Assembly (NCBI GenBank): GCA_964586765.1
Contig: CAZPHN010000010.1
Span: 3,655 to 67,654 of the forward strand
Origin: UBA3263 sp964586765
GTDB lineage: Bacteria > Bacteroidota > Bacteroidia > Bacteroidales > Muribaculaceae
Reading direction: 5' to 3'
DNA: 64,000 bases
Position 1 is the stretch's first letter. The number at the start of each line of letters is the position of its first letter. Below the pieces are notes generated by a model that had not been told where the DNA came from, did not search any database, and saw nothing but the letters and a program-made list of their open reading frames with translations. Positions 52,317-61,748 of this stretch are shown piece after piece. Made by a program: the position numbers and the translations under genes.

Positions 52317-53618
52317 ATGAAAAAGATTATCAACCTTATATTAATATCTGCTATCGGTTTTTTGACATATTCTTGTGATATACCTGAACCTGATCCGGAA
52401 CCAGAAGTTTCATATGGCGGCATATACGGATTAGTGACGGATAGCGAAACGGCAGAACCCATTCGAGCCACGGAGGTACAATTGTTTTATGATAATAAGC
52501 TTTTAACCAGCTGCGTAACCTACAACGACGGACACTTTGAGTTTAATAAACTCACACCGGGAAGTTATCGGTTTGAAATTAATAAAGACAATTATCAACC
52601 ATATTCCCACGCACTTATAGTTCAGTTGTCTGGTATAACCCAAGTAGACGTCTTACTTCATAAACGGACCGTCAATGTAACCGTAGTTACGGAAAATCCC
52701 GTCTTAACTGACAACGGTATCACTTTTAAAGGAAGGCACTCTGCGACAAGTTCAAGTATACGTGAATGTGGGTTTTACTATGGTTCAGACCCAAATCCAT
52801 TAGAAAATGGAACATTAGTCAAATCATCCGGCACAACCCAGAATTTTCAAACATCCATCAATCCTCTCCCAGACGGGATATACTATGTACAGGCTTATGC
52901 CAAGAATGATGTTGGAACGGCATTTGGTGAGGTGAAGTCATTTTCATACACAGTCACGAAACAACTCCCCGAAATCCGTACCATCGGCGTTACCCAGAAT
53001 GATTCATCAGCCACTACAATATCAGGTGAGATGATAAGCAACGGTTCACCTTCATATACTGAAAAAGGGTTTATTCTATCGCAATATATTGCAGAGCCAA
53101 CAATTCATGATAATGCATCATATTCAAAAAAATATACCGAATATGGTACAAGCAAAACCTTCAGCACTGTCATCCGTGACCTTGAAAACGGGAAAATATA
53201 TCATGCACGCGCTTATGCAATCAGCGATGCGGGAGTCACATATGGTGCTACCGTAACATTTAAAGCAGGAATCGGAGTTGACTGGTATGAGTTTGGAAAT
53301 CTTGCTGTCCTCAGAACCGATACAAGCACGGGAATGACCCTTGAGGATGCAGCAGCAACGTGTCAGTCAACCGTTGATGGAGGGGTATATTATGATTGGC
53401 GTTTACCTACACTCTCCGAAGCCAAATTCCTTTACGAACACCGTACCGAAATTGGAATGGCAGGATATACGTATTGGACCGAATATGAATATACCTCGGA
53501 AGACTATTCAACTTATAACTGCTACAGCTTCAATATGTCAACCGGCACATCCACACTTGAGTCCTCTGAATACAAACTGCATCATGTTCGTTATGTCCGC
53601 ACAATAATGGTCTATTAA
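52317..53618 (+). CDS. Surface lipoprotein with CarboxypepD_reg-like, Ig-like and C-terminal DUF1566-like domains
   Basis: The lipobox is TYSC (Cys 20). The order is a CarboxypepD_reg-like domain (about residues 33-120, GGIYGLVTDSETAEPIRATEVQLF), two Ig/fibronectin-like repeats (about 122-210 and 215-315, each with GFYYG/GFILS and YYVQAYA/YHARAYA), and a C-terminal DUF1566-like domain with YYDWRLPTLSEAKFLYEHR and YTYWTEYEY. It is probably exposed at the cell surface, with binding function inferred. It is the last gene of the unit begun at 51064. Confidence 0.7.
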   Translation: MKKIINLILISAIGFLTYSCDIPEPDPEPEVSYGGIYGLVTDSETAEPIRATEVQLFYDNKLLTSCVTYNDGHFEFNKLTPGSYRFEINKDNYQPYSHALIVQLSGITQVDVLLHKRTVNVTVVTENPVLTDNGITFKGRHSATSSSIRECGFYYGSDPNPLENGTLVKSSGTTQNFQTSINPLPDGIYYVQAYAKNDVGTAFGEVKSFSYTVTKQLPEIRTIGVTQNDSSATTISGEMISNGSPSYTEKGFILSQYIAEPTIHDNASYSKKYTEYGTSKTFSTVIRDLENGKIYHARAYAISDAGVTYGATVTFKAGIGVDWYEFGNLAVLRTDTSTGMTLEDAAATCQSTVDGGVYYDWRLPTLSEAKFLYEHRTEIGMAGYTYWTEYEYTSEDYSTYNCYSFNMSTGTSTLESSEYKLHHVRYVRTIMVY

Positions 53619-53643
53619 ATGCAGTGCTATCACGCTATGTCAG

Positions 53644-53674
53644 CGCGAATCCGCAAAGGGTTCGCGTTTTTTTT
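53644..53674 (+). terminator. Terminator of the surface lipoprotein gene
   Basis: A 9-bp stem (53644-53652 with 53658-53666), a 5-nt loop and eight T lie 25 bp past the stop. Confidence 0.88.
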
Positions 53675-53724
53675 CCGAGTATCAGTTTTTCATTCTTAAT
53701 TTTTACTTTTTCATTTAAAAATCG

Positions 53725-53732
53725 TAACTTTG
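53725..53732 (+). promoter_or_regulatory. -7 promoter box of the glycosyltransferase unit (TAACTTTG)
   Basis: TAACTTTG lies 24 bp before the ATG at 53757, with no clear -33 element. Confidence 0.6.
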
Positions 53733-53756
53733 CAGTGAATTATCGAAATCATTGCA

Positions 53757-54722
53757 ATGGATAGTAACCAAATAGATATTTCCGTCATTGTGCCGCTCTT
53801 TAACGAGGCGGAGTCACTTCCGGAATTGGCTCAGTGGATTGAGCGCGTCATGGCGGAGAACAAGTTTACTTACGAGGTCATTTTTGTCAACGATGGCTCG
53901 ACAGATAGGTCATGGGCAGTCATTGAGGAGCTTTCGGCTAAGAATCCTAACCTCCACGGCATTTCGTTCCGCCGCAATTACGGCAAGAGTCCGGCATTGA
54001 ATACCGGGTTCCGTGCAGCCAAAGGTTCGGTCGTTATCACCATGGATGCCGACCTTCAGGACTCGCCCGATGAAATACCCGAACTATACCGTATGATTAC
54101 GGAAGATGGCTATGACCTTGTAAGCGGATGGAAACAAAAGCGTTACGACCCTCTGAGTAAGACCATACCCACGAAACTGTTCAATGCCACCGCGCGTAAA
54201 GTCAGCGGGATTAAAAATCTCCACGACTTTAACTGCGGACTGAAGGCATATCGGGCAGAAGTGGTCAAGCACATTGAGGTTTACGGCGATATGCACCGCT
54301 ACATACCCTATCTTGCCAAGAATGCCGGATTTAATAAAATAGGAGAAAAGATAGTTCACCATCAGGCACGCAAATATGGCACCACTAAATTCGGTCTTGA
54401 CCGTTTTGTCAACGGCTATCTGGACCTGATGACCCTTTGGTTTACATCTAAATTCGGCGCAAAGCCGATGCACTTTTTCGGACTATTAGGCTCACTGATG
54501 TTCTTTATCGGACTGATTTCCACCATGATTGTCGGTTTCGGCAAACTTTGGCGCATGAATCAGGGACTTTCCTACACGTTAGTGACCGATTCGCCATATT
54601 TCTTCCTTGCGTTGACCATGATGCTTCTCGGCTCGCAGTTTTTCCTTGCAGGATTTATCGGCGAAATTATTGCGCGCAACTCTCCGCGGCGTAATGAATA
54701 TGAAATAGACGCCCGGATATGA
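53757..54722 (+). CDS. Family-2 membrane glycosyltransferase (DPM1/GtrB-like)
   Basis: The cytoplasmic GT2 domain has ISVIVPLFNEAESLPEL, VIFVNDGSTDRSW, the DAD motif in VVITMDADLQDSPDEIP and LVSGWKQKRYDP. The two C-terminal membrane segments (about residues 235-260 and 275-300) match polyprenol-phosphate glycosyltransferases. Donor and acceptor are likely a nucleotide-sugar and undecaprenyl-phosphate, by family. It overlaps the next gene by four bases. Confidence 0.85.
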   Translation: MDSNQIDISVIVPLFNEAESLPELAQWIERVMAENKFTYEVIFVNDGSTDRSWAVIEELSAKNPNLHGISFRRNYGKSPALNTGFRAAKGSVVITMDADLQDSPDEIPELYRMITEDGYDLVSGWKQKRYDPLSKTIPTKLFNATARKVSGIKNLHDFNCGLKAYRAEVVKHIEVYGDMHRYIPYLAKNAGFNKIGEKIVHHQARKYGTTKFGLDRFVNGYLDLMTLWFTSKFGAKPMHFFGLLGSLMFFIGLISTMIVGFGKLWRMNQGLSYTLVTDSPYFFLALTMMLLGSQFFLAGFIGEIIARNSPRRNEYEIDARI

Positions 54723-55219
54723 TTCATCGCCTGTTTTCTCACGTATTGATTGTGCTGTCGGCTCTTGTTATGATTGCCGGCTGCTCTACAGGTGCGTGTT
54801 ATGACAACCAGAATTCTCTACCCAAGGCGGGATTTTACTCTGCCAAGACAGGCGATGCCGTCGCAGTGTCCGGACTATCTGTTGGTGGCATAGGCGCACC
54901 TAATGACTCACTGCTCTGCGGTCCGTCAGAGACCGTTTCGGAAGTGTATCTCCCGTTCCGTCCTGATGAGACCTCGACAAGTTTCACCTTCAAATCCGGA
55001 TTGTTTGGCGATGTAGTGACGTTCACATACGAGACGTCGCCCTATTTCGCGTCAGCTGACTGCGGTGCCGTATGGCGTTTCCGCATCCGGTCCGTAAATT
55101 GGAGCGGCACACTGATTGACTCCATAGCCGTGGTGGATTCATTGATTACCAATGTTGACGCCATGCAGCTCAAAATCTTCCTTAACGATTCCGGCTCGGA
55201 GGACGAAGAAGACGAATGA
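54719..55219 (+). CDS. DUF6452-like lipoprotein
   Basis: The signal peptide ends VMIAGC (Cys 22). The following CSTGACYDNQNSLPKAGFY pattern (Cys-rich start, then a beta sandwich) matches a small lipoprotein family I recall as DUF6452. The family name is from memory. The tail is very acidic (GSEDEEDE). It overlaps both neighbours by four bases and pairs with the next beta-barrel-like protein. Confidence 0.55.
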   Translation: MIHRLFSHVLIVLSALVMIAGCSTGACYDNQNSLPKAGFYSAKTGDAVAVSGLSVGGIGAPNDSLLCGPSETVSEVYLPFRPDETSTSFTFKSGLFGDVVTFTYETSPYFASADCGAVWRFRIRSVNWSGTLIDSIAVVDSLITNVDAMQLKIFLNDSGSEDEEDE

Positions 55220-56022
55220 AGCGTTATTTGCTCATAATTATCGCTGTAATCTCCGCGGCAATCCCTATGGCGGCACGCAGAACCGTCACGCCCGTCGGCT
55301 CGGAACTTACGTCCAAACCGGTCATCACGGACTCTCTGCCCGGCGACGAATGGATTGACTCCATTGCAGCCGCCCAACCTAAGGCAATCGGCAATATTTA
55401 TCCGCTCTGGGATGCCGTGCAGGTTAGCGTAGACCTCTGGCCGGCACTGAACCGTGCGTTCCGCTCCGGATATGGCATTGTTGGTTTCGGAGCCCAAGTA
55501 TCACTCCATAACCGCTATTTCCCTGCTTTCGAAGCAGGATTGAGTTCGGCGCAAAGTACCCCCGACGGCATGAACTATTCTTTCCGCTCTCCACTTGCGC
55601 CATATTTCAAAATAGGTATGGATTATAATTTCCTTTATAATTCCGACTCCGCCTATAAGGTTTTCGCCCTTGTTCGCTACGGAATAGCATCGTTTGACTA
55701 TCGTTTTATTGACGTAAATCTCAGTTCATCATACTGGGACCAATCAGCTACCATCGATTTTCCATGGCGTCACACTACCTCAGGTTATATTGAGGTAGGT
55801 GCCGGACTTCAGGTTAAACTTTTCAGCAATCTCGCTGCCGGATGGACATTCCGCTATCACCGGGTTATCCACCATTCCTCACAACCCAACGGCTCGCCTT
55901 GGGCTATTCCCGGCTTCGGACAGGTCAACAGCTCAATCGGGCTATCCCTATCACTGACTTATACATTCCCGCTTCATAAACCGATAATTATCAATTCACA
56001 AAATGACAAGAATAAAGAATAA
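55216..56022 (+). CDS. DUF6048-like outer-membrane beta-barrel protein
   Basis: The signal peptide (LIIIAVISAAIPMAAR) is followed by an outer-membrane-barrel-like series of beta strands (FGAQVSLHNRYFPAFEAGLS, FKIGMDYNFLYN, FALVRYGIASFDYRF, YIEVGAGLQVKLF, GLSLSLTYTFPL). The partner lipoprotein just upstream and the short overlaps suggest a complex. I recall this family as DUF6048. The 3' end overlaps the tricorn-like gene by 20 bases. Confidence 0.55.
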   Translation: MKRYLLIIIAVISAAIPMAARRTVTPVGSELTSKPVITDSLPGDEWIDSIAAAQPKAIGNIYPLWDAVQVSVDLWPALNRAFRSGYGIVGFGAQVSLHNRYFPAFEAGLSSAQSTPDGMNYSFRSPLAPYFKIGMDYNFLYNSDSAYKVFALVRYGIASFDYRFIDVNLSSSYWDQSATIDFPWRHTTSGYIEVGAGLQVKLFSNLAAGWTFRYHRVIHHSSQPNGSPWAIPGFGQVNSSIGLSLSLTYTFPLHKPIIINSQNDKNKE

Positions 56023-59000
56023 ACTTATTGCCGCGTCATCCGCATTACTTATTGGTTCGGCAGGTGCTTTTGCCGTTACTCCGCTCTGGTTGCGCGATGT
56101 AAAAATCTCGCCCGATGGTTCCACTATTGCCTTTACTTATAAAGGCGATATATTCACAGTTCCTGTAAACGGAGGTTCCGCAACCCGCATTACAAGCGAC
56201 TCAGCCTACGAAACCAACCCCATCTGGAGTCCTGACGGCAAACTGATTGCCTATGCATCGGACCGCCACGGGTCAGCCGATATTTTTGTCATTCCGGCTA
56301 CGGGAGGTGAACCTCGCCGACTGACTTCGTTCAGCTCCTCGGAAACACCTCAGTCATTCAGCCCTGACGGCAAATCGATCTATTTCTCGGCTGCAATTCA
56401 AGACCCTGCGTCGAGCGCGCTGTTTCCATCGTCTCGCATGACCGAGCTTTATACCGTTCCCGTTGACGGAGGTTCTGTCAAGCAGGTTCTCCCGACTCCG
56501 GCAGAGCGCATTGCCTTTGCGCCCGATGGAAAGTCGTTTGTATATCAGGACAATAAAGGCGTAGAAAACGAATGGCGTAAGCATCATACCTCATCCGTTA
56601 CCCGCGGTTTGTGGAGCTATGACCTTGCTTCAGGCAAGCACACGCCGTTAGTTGACCATGCCGGCGAAGACCGCGACCCGATTATTGCCCCGTCAGGCTC
56701 AGAGCTGATTTTCCTCAGCGAACGTAATGGTGGCTCAATGAACGTTTATTCTCTTCCGCTCTCAAATACGTCAGCAACTCCGTCGGCACTGACCTCATTT
56801 ACCGACCATCCAGTCCGCTTTCTCTCTCAGGCAGCAAACGGTACCATCGCCATGACATATGACGGCGAAATCTACACGATGACACCCGGAAATGCGCCCG
56901 TCAAGGTCAATATCGACATAGTTACAGACGGATATGAAGCTCCCGACTTCGTTAATTTCTCATCCGGCGCAAAAAACATGATTCCTTCACCCAACGGCGA
57001 ACTGCTCGTTTTCAGCCGTCGTGGAGATATCTTTGTAAGCTCTGTTGAGTTCGGTACAACAAAGCAGATTACTTCAACACCTTGGACCGAAAAATATCCA
57101 AGCTGGGCAGACGGTGGTCGCTCCATTTACTTTGTAAGCAACCGCGACGGCGTCAACGATATCTACCGCGTTGAAATGACCCGCGATGCAGACCCCGACA
57201 TGCTCTACTCCACCACCCTGAAGGAAGAGCGAGTGCTTCCCGCAAAGAAAGGAATTGAGCGTTCCGAAGCGCGCGTAAGCCCTGACGGGACCAAACTCGC
57301 ATTCGTTCAAAACCGCAGCGAGCTTATGGTTATGGACTTAACCACCAAGAAAGTAACCAAACTTGCGTCGGCAGACCTGAATGCGGAGCGCACCGGTATT
57401 CAGTACACATGGAGCCCTGACGGAAACTGGATTCTGTTTACCTGTGTGCCTCACCATCATTCTCCTTATTATGATATCGCTCTTGTTAACGTTGACGGTA
57501 ACACACCGGAAATAACCTACATAACCGAAACCGGTTACTTCGAGGAAATGCCCCGGTTTAGCCCGGATGGCACCGCCATCACATGGATAAGCGAGCGTTA
57601 CGGTATGCGCAATCACGCATCATGGGGCAGCCAGTATGACGTTATGGCAGCATATCTTACTCAGGAAGCATTTGACCGCCACAATCTGTCATCAGAAGAG
57701 CTTGCTGCAGTCAAAGCTGCAGAAAAGAAAGCAAAAAAGGATGAAAAAGACAAAAAAGATGATGCAAAGAAGCCTATTGCTGTAGAACGTAAAGGCATCG
57801 AGGACCGTATTGTGCGCCTGACCCCTTATTCTTCAAACCTTACCGACGCTATTCTCAGCAAGGACGGCGAAAAGCTCTATTATCTCAGCAAAGTTGAAAA
57901 GGGTTACGACCTATGGAAGATAGACCTCCGCAAGGGCGGTGCATCCATAGTCAACAAGCTTTCGCTTGGCGGCAGTCCTAATTTTGAGCCGATGGGTGAC
58001 GACCTCTTTATCATCACATCTTCATCAATAAAGAAGATGGGATTTGGAAATGAAAAGTTCGCCAATGTGAATTACAGCGGACGTCAGAAAATTGACCGTG
58101 CCGCTGAACGCGCCGCCATGCTCGAATTTGTCCGCACAGAAGAAAAAGAAAAATTCTACACTCCGACAATGCACGGAGTCAAGTGGGATGCTTTAGTTGA
58201 CCACTATACCCGCTTCCTTCCTCATATCAACAACTATGCCGACTATTCCGAAATGCTCTCCGAACTTCTTGGCGAACTGAACGTCAGCCATACCGGTTCG
58301 GGCTATCGCTCCAATCGCAGTGCCGATGAACAAACCGGTGACCTCGGTCTGATTTATGACCTTACTTTCAAAGGTCCGGGGCTGAAAGTCGCCGAGGTGG
58401 TTAAAGGCAGTCCGTTTGACCGCGCCGATTCGCAGCTCGCCGCCGGCGACGTCATCACATCGGTCAACGGCACGGTAATATCCCCTGAAACCGATTTCAC
58501 CTCACTTCTCAACGGACTTAGCGGCAAACTCATTCTCGTTGAGGCTACGAAAGGTAGCGGAGCAAAAATTGAGCAGACCGTAAAACCAATCAGCCGCAGC
58601 AAAATGCAGTCACTCCTGTATGACCGTTGGGTTAAACGCAATAGCGAGAAAGTTGACTCGCTCAGCGGCGGACGTCTCGGTTACGTTCACATCCAAAGCA
58701 TGGCAGACCCCTCGTTCCGCCCCATGTACGCTCAGGTTCTGGGTAAATACAACGACCGGGACGGTATCGTAATCGATACCCGCTGGAATGGCGGCGGTCG
58801 TATGCACGAGGACATCGAGGTACTTTTCAGCGGCAAACACTACCTGACGCAGAAGGTTCGCGGAGTCGAGACCGCGCGTATGCCTTCACGACGCTGGAAT
58901 AAACCGAGCATCATGATGGTTGGTGAAGCAAACTATTCCAATGCTCATGGCACTCCTTGGGTCTACTCGAAAATGGGTCTCGGCAAACTTGTCGGCATGC

Positions 59001-59239
59001 CCGTTCCGGGAACCATGACTTCGGTCAACTGGGTTGACCTTCAGGAGCCTTCAGTCTACTTCGGTATCCCCGTAATAGGCTATGAGACAGAAGAAGGAAC
59101 ATATCTGGAGAACTCGCAACTCGAACCTGATTTCAAAGTTGCCAATACTCCGGAACGCATTGCTGCCGGTATCGATGACCAACTCGAAACCGCCGTTCGC
59201 GAACTTCTTAAGGAAATAGACTTGACCAAAACGAAATAA
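56003..59239 (+). CDS. Tricorn-like protease (S41), secreted
   Basis: The 1,078-aa protein has a signal peptide (IGSAGAFAVT), then TolB-like beta-propeller repeats (many SPDGKxIxFxS units: residues about 30-300 and 325-545). A C-terminal S41 half follows, with a PDZ domain (VAEVVKGSPFDRADSQLAAGDVITSVNG), core GRLGYVHIQSM, GIVIDTRWNGGG, and a catalytic-Ser-like GEANYSNAHGTPW. It would degrade peptides in the periplasm or at the surface. It belongs to the same run of genes as the glycosyltransferase. Confidence 0.85.
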   Translation: MTRIKNKLIAASSALLIGSAGAFAVTPLWLRDVKISPDGSTIAFTYKGDIFTVPVNGGSATRITSDSAYETNPIWSPDGKLIAYASDRHGSADIFVIPATGGEPRRLTSFSSSETPQSFSPDGKSIYFSAAIQDPASSALFPSSRMTELYTVPVDGGSVKQVLPTPAERIAFAPDGKSFVYQDNKGVENEWRKHHTSSVTRGLWSYDLASGKHTPLVDHAGEDRDPIIAPSGSELIFLSERNGGSMNVYSLPLSNTSATPSALTSFTDHPVRFLSQAANGTIAMTYDGEIYTMTPGNAPVKVNIDIVTDGYEAPDFVNFSSGAKNMIPSPNGELLVFSRRGDIFVSSVEFGTTKQITSTPWTEKYPSWADGGRSIYFVSNRDGVNDIYRVEMTRDADPDMLYSTTLKEERVLPAKKGIERSEARVSPDGTKLAFVQNRSELMVMDLTTKKVTKLASADLNAERTGIQYTWSPDGNWILFTCVPHHHSPYYDIALVNVDGNTPEITYITETGYFEEMPRFSPDGTAITWISERYGMRNHASWGSQYDVMAAYLTQEAFDRHNLSSEELAAVKAAEKKAKKDEKDKKDDAKKPIAVERKGIEDRIVRLTPYSSNLTDAILSKDGEKLYYLSKVEKGYDLWKIDLRKGGASIVNKLSLGGSPNFEPMGDDLFIITSSSIKKMGFGNEKFANVNYSGRQKIDRAAERAAMLEFVRTEEKEKFYTPTMHGVKWDALVDHYTRFLPHINNYADYSEMLSELLGELNVSHTGSGYRSNRSADEQTGDLGLIYDLTFKGPGLKVAEVVKGSPFDRADSQLAAGDVITSVNGTVISPETDFTSLLNGLSGKLILVEATKGSGAKIEQTVKPISRSKMQSLLYDRWVKRNSEKVDSLSGGRLGYVHIQSMADPSFRPMYAQVLGKYNDRDGIVIDTRWNGGGRMHEDIEVLFSGKHYLTQKVRGVETARMPSRRWNKPSIMMVGEANYSNAHGTPWVYSKMGLGKLVGMPVPGTMTSVNWVDLQEPSVYFGIPVIGYETEEGTYLENSQLEPDFKVANTPERIAAGIDDQLETAVRELLKEIDLTKTK

Positions 59240-59244
59240 ATCGC

Positions 59245-59252
59245 TAACTTTG
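59245..59252 (+). promoter_or_regulatory. -7 promoter box of panC-panD-recR (TAACTTTG)
   Basis: TAACTTTG sits 24 bp before the panC ATG, right after the tricorn stop. Confidence 0.65.
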
Positions 59253-59276
59253 CGCCGAAATTTCAGCAACTGAAAG

Positions 59277-60125
59277 ATGAAAGTAATAAGAACAGCACAA
59301 GGACTCAAAGACTGGAGCGCGGAAGTACGCGCCCAAGGTCTGTCGCTCGGCTTTGTCCCCACCATGGGAGCCCTCCATGCCGGACATATGTCACTCGTTG
59401 AAAAGGCACGCGCTGAAAACGACCGCGTGGCAGTCAGCGTCTTTGTCAACCCTACTCAATTCAATAATCCCACTGACCTTGCCACATATCCGCGCACCGA
59501 GGAAGCTGACCTTGCTCTCCTTGAGGCCGCAGGAGTCGACGTGGCGTTTGTTCCGACCGTCGAGGAGATGTATCCGGAACCTGACACCCGTGTGTTTGAC
59601 CTTGGTCCCGTAGCCGAGGTAATGGAGGGAGCCATGCGCCCGGGTCACTTTAACGGTGTGGCTCAGGTAGTGAGCCGTCTGTTCATTATGGCACACCCCA
59701 CCCGCGCCTATTTCGGAGAGAAAGACTTCCAGCAGATTGCCGTAATCCGTCGCATGGTCGCACTCGAGGGTGGTTTTGACGGTCTGGAGATTGTCGATGT
59801 GCCTATCAAGCGTGAAGCAGACGGTCTTGCCATGAGCTCGCGCAACGTCAGACTGACACCGGAAATGCGTCAGGCAGCCCCGTCAATCCGTAAGGCGATG
59901 CTCCATGCCGTAGAAAACGCCAAATCGAAGAGTGTAAACGAGGTTATTGACGCAGCCGTTAATGAAATCAATGCAGTTGACGGACTCGAAACCGAATATT
60001 TCCAGATTGTTGACGGACCGACCTGTCAACCCATCGCCTCATGGAGCGAAAGCAGTCAGCCGGTTGGTTGCGTAACCGTTTATGCCGGTGACGTTCGCCT
60101 CATTGACAATATTAAATTCTTCTGA
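59277..60125 (+). CDS. panC: Pantothenate synthetase
   Basis: It joins pantoate and beta-alanine with ATP. Signs are FVPTMGALHAGHMSLVEKA (HxGH motif), VSVFVNPTQFNNPTDL, TRAYFGEKDFQQIAVIRRMV and VDVPIKREADGLAMSSRNVRLT. Length 282 aa. It is the first gene of panC-panD-recR, 14 bp from panD. The PanD reaction supplies its beta-alanine substrate. Confidence 0.95.
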   Translation: MKVIRTAQGLKDWSAEVRAQGLSLGFVPTMGALHAGHMSLVEKARAENDRVAVSVFVNPTQFNNPTDLATYPRTEEADLALLEAAGVDVAFVPTVEEMYPEPDTRVFDLGPVAEVMEGAMRPGHFNGVAQVVSRLFIMAHPTRAYFGEKDFQQIAVIRRMVALEGGFDGLEIVDVPIKREADGLAMSSRNVRLTPEMRQAAPSIRKAMLHAVENAKSKSVNEVIDAAVNEINAVDGLETEYFQIVDGPTCQPIASWSESSQPVGCVTVYAGDVRLIDNIKFF

Positions 60126-60139
60126 GAAACCTCATAGAG

Positions 60140-60493
60140 ATGCTTATTCAAGTTTTAAAATCAAAAATACACCGCGTAACCGTAACTGAGGCAAACCTCG
60201 ACTACATAGGCAGCATCACAATCGACTCCACTCTCATGGAGGCAGCCGGACTGATTGCCGGCGAGCGTGTTTTCATTGTTGACAATAATAACGGCGAGCG
60301 TTTCGACACATATGTTATTCCCGGTCCTGCAGACTCCGGAGTAATTTGTCTTAACGGAGCCGCTGCGCGCAAGGTTCACCGTGGCGACGTAGTAATCATC
60401 ATGGCTTATGCGCTCGTTACACCCGAAGAGGGTGCCGCTCTCAAGCCTAAACTTGTGTTCCCGGACACCTTGACCAATCGTATCGTTGGCTGA
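60140..60493 (+). CDS. panD: Aspartate 1-decarboxylase
   Basis: PanD makes beta-alanine from aspartate using a pyruvoyl group formed by self-cleavage. The cleavage site is G24-S25 in TVTEANLDYIGSITID, with YxGS preserved. Later GERFDTYVIPG and GVICLNGAAARKVHRGDVVIIMAYA match the family. Length 117 aa. Its end overlaps the recR TTG start. Confidence 0.95.
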   Translation: MLIQVLKSKIHRVTVTEANLDYIGSITIDSTLMEAAGLIAGERVFIVDNNNGERFDTYVIPGPADSGVICLNGAAARKVHRGDVVIIMAYALVTPEEGAALKPKLVFPDTLTNRIVG

Positions 60494-61118
60494 GCAGGAA
60501 TTTGCATCGACGCTGCTCGACAACGCAGTGACAGAGTTGAGCCGGCTTCCGGGTCTCGGACGCAAAACCGCTTTGCGTCTGGCACTCCATCTGCTTCGAC
60601 AGGAGCCGGAGGCTGCCGAGACGCTTGGAAACGCCATCATTGAAATGAGACGCGGTATACGCTACTGTTCCGTATGTCATAACATTTCCGAGACTGAAGT
60701 ATGCCCAATTTGCAGCAGTCCGCTCCGCGACGCGTCGACAATCTGCGTAGTCGAGTCCGTAAAGGATGTAATGAATATAGAAAACACCGGCCAGTTCCAT
60801 GGTCTGTACCATGTTCTGGGCGGTGTTATATCTCCTATTGACGGAATTGGACCTGACCAACTTGAAATAGATTCGCTCGTCGAGCGCGTTGCGGCAGGCG
60901 GAATTAAAGAAATTATCCTCGCGCTGCCGCCGACAATGGAGGGTGAGACAACCGATTTTTATATTTATCGCCGTCTCGGCACTCTGCCTGTCAAACTAAC
61001 ACAGTTAGCGCGAGGAGTAAGCGTCGGTAACCAGCTTGAGTATACCGACGAAATAACCCTCGGGCGTTCAATTTTGAACCGAACGCCCTTCGGGAATCTG
61101 TCATCAAATCTCTCCTAA
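60486..61118 (+). CDS. recR: Recombination protein RecR
   Basis: RecR acts in the RecFOR gap-repair pathway. Signs are a helix-hairpin-helix at the start (LSRLPGLGRKTALRLALHLLR), a four-Cys zinc site (YCSVCHNISETEVCPIC), and a Toprim domain (TICVVESVKDVMNIENTGQFHGLYHVLGGVISP...). The start is TTG at 60486, as no ATG fits the HhH start. A perfect 8-bp stem (61062-61069 with 61081-61088) lies in its 3' end and could affect convergent transcription. Its stop overlaps the flavodoxin gene by 15 bp, convergent. Confidence 0.92.
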   Translation: MAEQEFASTLLDNAVTELSRLPGLGRKTALRLALHLLRQEPEAAETLGNAIIEMRRGIRYCSVCHNISETEVCPICSSPLRDASTICVVESVKDVMNIENTGQFHGLYHVLGGVISPIDGIGPDQLEIDSLVERVAAGGIKEIILALPPTMEGETTDFYIYRRLGTLPVKLTQLARGVSVGNQLEYTDEITLGRSILNRTPFGNLSSNLS

Positions 61119-61676
61119 AGCCCAGTCGGCAATCGTTCCGTCTGACTCATTGTTGAGCAGATGTCCGTCCGTAATGGTCAAATCAGGATATAGACGACGG
61201 AGGTCCTTGACACTATTGTCAATAGATGAACCGCCGGATGTAGCGAATGGTATTATGGTCTTGCCTTCAAGAGAACCGGTTTCGATAAAAGTATTGACCT
61301 GACGCGGAGCAAGATCCCACCAAATAGGATATCCCACGAAAATAACGTCATAATCAGCGGGATTTACAGTCATCGCCTTGATTTCAGGACGAGAGGTGGA
61401 GTCTGCCATCTCGACGGAACTGCGTGAGGTCTTGTCGTGCCAGTCAAGGTCTGCCTCTGTATAGACCGTAGCAGGGGCAATCTCAGCTAAATCCGCACCT
61501 ACCGCATCGGCGAGCCGTTCGGCAACGTCCTTGGTCGTGCCTGTGGCGGAGAAATACGTAACTAATACTTTCTTGTCGGGGTCAGGCGTGGAGACCTCAG
61601 ACTTAGCCTGCTTATTACCACAGGCTGTTGCGCCTAAAGCAAGAATGGCGCATAAAACGGATGTAATTTTCTTCAT
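61104..61676 (-). CDS. Flavodoxin-like lipoprotein
   Basis: The signal peptide ends LGATAC (Cys 19). The mature part has the flavodoxin fold: YFSATGTTKDVAERLADAVGADLAEI (FMN phosphate loop), IFVGYPIWWDLAPRQVNTFIE and PFATSGGSSIDNSVKDLRRLYP. Length 190 aa. It resembles membrane-anchored flavodoxin-like proteins in Bacteroidota; FMN binding is probable, its partner unknown. It shares a divergent palindromic promoter with the next gene. Confidence 0.78.
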   Translation of the reverse strand: MKKITSVLCAILALGATACGNKQAKSEVSTPDPDKKVLVTYFSATGTTKDVAERLADAVGADLAEIAPATVYTEADLDWHDKTSRSSVEMADSTSRPEIKAMTVNPADYDVIFVGYPIWWDLAPRQVNTFIETGSLEGKTIIPFATSGGSSIDNSVKDLRRLYPDLTITDGHLLNNESDGTIADWALGEI

Positions 61677-61716
61677 TTCCTTTGATTTTGGTTAACTAAA
61701 CATTAAATAAACGTCA

Positions 61717-61744
61717 CAAATTTACTAAAGTTTTAGTAAATTTG
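61717..61744. promoter_or_regulatory. 28-bp perfect palindrome holding two divergent -7 boxes
   Basis: Arms CAAATTTACTAAA and TTTAGTAAATTTG meet around GT. Each arm ends in a TAAATTTG -7 box, at 61717-61724 (minus, flavodoxin gene) and 61737-61744 (plus, metallo-beta-lactamase gene). A dimeric regulator binding here would cover both promoters. Confidence 0.7.
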
Positions 61745-61748
61745 CACT

